A model generated the notes under the pieces. It was not told the origin of the DNA and ran no database searches. It saw nothing but the letters and a program-made list of their open reading frames with translations. From positions 1 to 64,000 of the forward strand of contig NZ_SLWB01000004.1 in the NCBI RefSeq assembly GCF_004340205.1: a stretch of DNA of 64,000 bases. Reading direction: 5' to 3'. Positions 63,512-64,000 of the stretch are shown piece after piece. The position numbers and the translations under genes are program-made. Every line of letters begins with the position of its first letter. Positions within the stretch are counted from its first letter, which is position 1. The stretch comes from Acetobacteroides hydrogenigenes. Its GTDB lineage: Bacteria; Bacteroidota; Bacteroidia; Bacteroidales; ZOR0009.

Positions 63512-63519
63512 TATCTTTG
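63512..63519 (+). promoter_or_regulatory. -7 box of the Dabb gene
   Basis: TATCTTTG matches TAnnTTTG, 20 nt before the Dabb start codon at 63539-63541. Confidence 0.55.
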
Positions 63520-63538
63520 CGCCAAATACATACAATTT

Positions 63539-63844
63539 ATGGTAAAACACGTAGTTTGCTGGAAGCTAAAAGATGAGGCCGAAGGCAACACCAAGCAGCA
63601 AAATGCCCGTATCGCCAAAACAATGCTCGAAGATCTCCGTGAGGTGATCGATGAAATCCGAAGCATCCGAGTTGGCATCAACGCACCCGGAACGCCCGAG
63701 GGGAACTGGGACCTGATACTGGAGAGCGAATTCGCTACCCTCCGCGATCTGGAAGCCTACGCCATCCACCCCGAGCACCTTAAGGTGGTGGAGTTCATCA
63801 AGAAGATCAATGAGGGGCGTATCTGCGTGGACTACGCAATTTAG
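63539..63844 (+). CDS. Dabb (stress-responsive A/B barrel) family protein
   Basis: A 101-residue dimeric alpha/beta-barrel-like protein. It starts MVKHVVCWKLKDEAEG (the H-x-V/C-x-W/F-K-L Dabb hallmark) and ends with an LEAYAIHPEHLKVVEFIK helix typical of the family. The start codon at 63539 follows a -7 box by 20 nt. Function is unknown. Another Dabb-type annotation would be ferredoxin-like fold protein. Confidence 0.9.
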   Translation: MVKHVVCWKLKDEAEGNTKQQNARIAKTMLEDLREVIDEIRSIRVGINAPGTPEGNWDLILESEFATLRDLEAYAIHPEHLKVVEFIKKINEGRICVDYAI

Positions 63845-63879
63845 TATCACGACATCGAAGCAATACTCTACTGATACCA

Positions 63880-63918
63880 GAAGAGGCCGCTGCTCTACGC
63901 AGGGCCTCTTCCTTTTAT
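63880..63918. terminator. Terminator between Dabb and msrB
   Basis: Hairpin AGAGGCC...GGCCTCT with CCTTTTATTT on the plus side, between converging genes. Confidence 0.65.
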
Positions 63919-63934
63919 TTATGGGGATCTACCG

Positions 63935-64000
63935 CTAGTTCTTATCCCCTTTCTCCTCTGGAATAAAGTTTAGCGAAACCGAGTTGACGCAGTGCCGCGT
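63935..64000 (-). CDS. msrB: Peptide-methionine (R)-S-oxide reductase MsrB, C-terminal end (partial)
   Basis: The last 21 codons on the minus strand encode TRHCVNSVSLNFIPEEKGDKN then TAG. RHCVNSVSLNFIP is the conserved C-terminal motif of MsrB, in which the Cys is the catalytic (selenocysteine-position) residue. The gene continues past the window edge; whether it is fused to MsrA cannot be seen. Confidence 0.85.
   Translation of the reverse strand, partial: TRHCVNSVSLNFIPEEKGDKN

Overview
The window reads as chromosomal DNA from a member of the Bacteroidota, most likely an anaerobic member of the Bacteroidales. The evidence is a SusC/SusD pair, type IX secretion components (a GldJ-like lipoprotein and two PorV-like barrels), a GH95 fucosidase, DUF3078 and other Bacteroidota-restricted families, and promoters with the Bacteroidota -7 box TAnnTTTG. 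I cannot name the genus. Most of the window is ordinary core genome with compact operons. The unusual material is in the intergenic regions and next to the tRNA genes.

Layout. 0.7-4.2 kb: vitamin B12 uptake operon btuFCD (minus strand) behind a cobalamin riboswitch. 4.2-6.8 kb: ilvE and a phosphofructokinase carrying the pyrophosphate-type active-site residues. 6.9-7.7 kb: three tandem tRNA-Val(TAC) genes followed by a decayed GIY-YIG nuclease gene that runs into a duplicated tRNA 3' half. 7.8-10.5 kb: folC and a PIN-PhoH ATPase. 11-14.4 kb: a persulfide-handling unit (DsrE-like protein, four-domain CoA-disulfide reductase/rhodanese/TusA/DsrE2 protein, MarR regulator). 14.6-19.5 kb: GH95 enzyme, DUF2809 protein, then an MBL-fold/NifX-like/NifX-like/DUF134 cluster. 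20-26.2 kb: SusC, SusD and a DUF5077/DUF3472 lipoprotein. 26.8-30.7 kb: polyphosphate operon sixA-ppk1-ppx-DUF2721. 31-36.9 kb: mtaB, amt, inositol monophosphatase, acyltransferase, glycosyltransferase. 36.9-44.4 kb: pyrophosphatase, murF and gldJ (minus), then ispF, a thioredoxin-like protein and two tandem porV paralogs (plus). 44.8-46.7 kb: lemA and two TPM-domain proteins. 47.1-51.4 kb: zinc-ribbon protein, Nif3-like protein, MerR regulator and two M23 peptidases (minus), divergent from alaS. 55-59 kb: SDR, EamA transporter, BlaI/BlaR1-like pair with TonB C-terminal repeats. 59-64 kb: two TPR proteins, DUF2062, DUF3078, Dabb and the end of msrB.

The most notable signal is a set of five intergenic repeat arrays (about 10.6-11.0, 26.3-26.5, 30.7-30.8, 46.8-47.0 and 54.5-54.9 kb). 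Their sequences are unrelated, yet each has a period of 41 or 42 nt and, in each unit, one GC-rich hairpin alternating with one AT-rich hairpin about 21 nt away. Each lies just 3' of a plus-strand gene. Stems change on both arms together between units, and in three arrays individual hairpins or loops are inverted relative to their neighbours. I know of no described element with this property. Whether it acts as RNA, as DNA (four helical turns per unit) or is a by-product of replication is open.

The second notable signal is the tRNA-Val locus, where a GIY-YIG reading frame, a tRNA 3' half and its terminator form a tandemly duplicated and now decaying unit.
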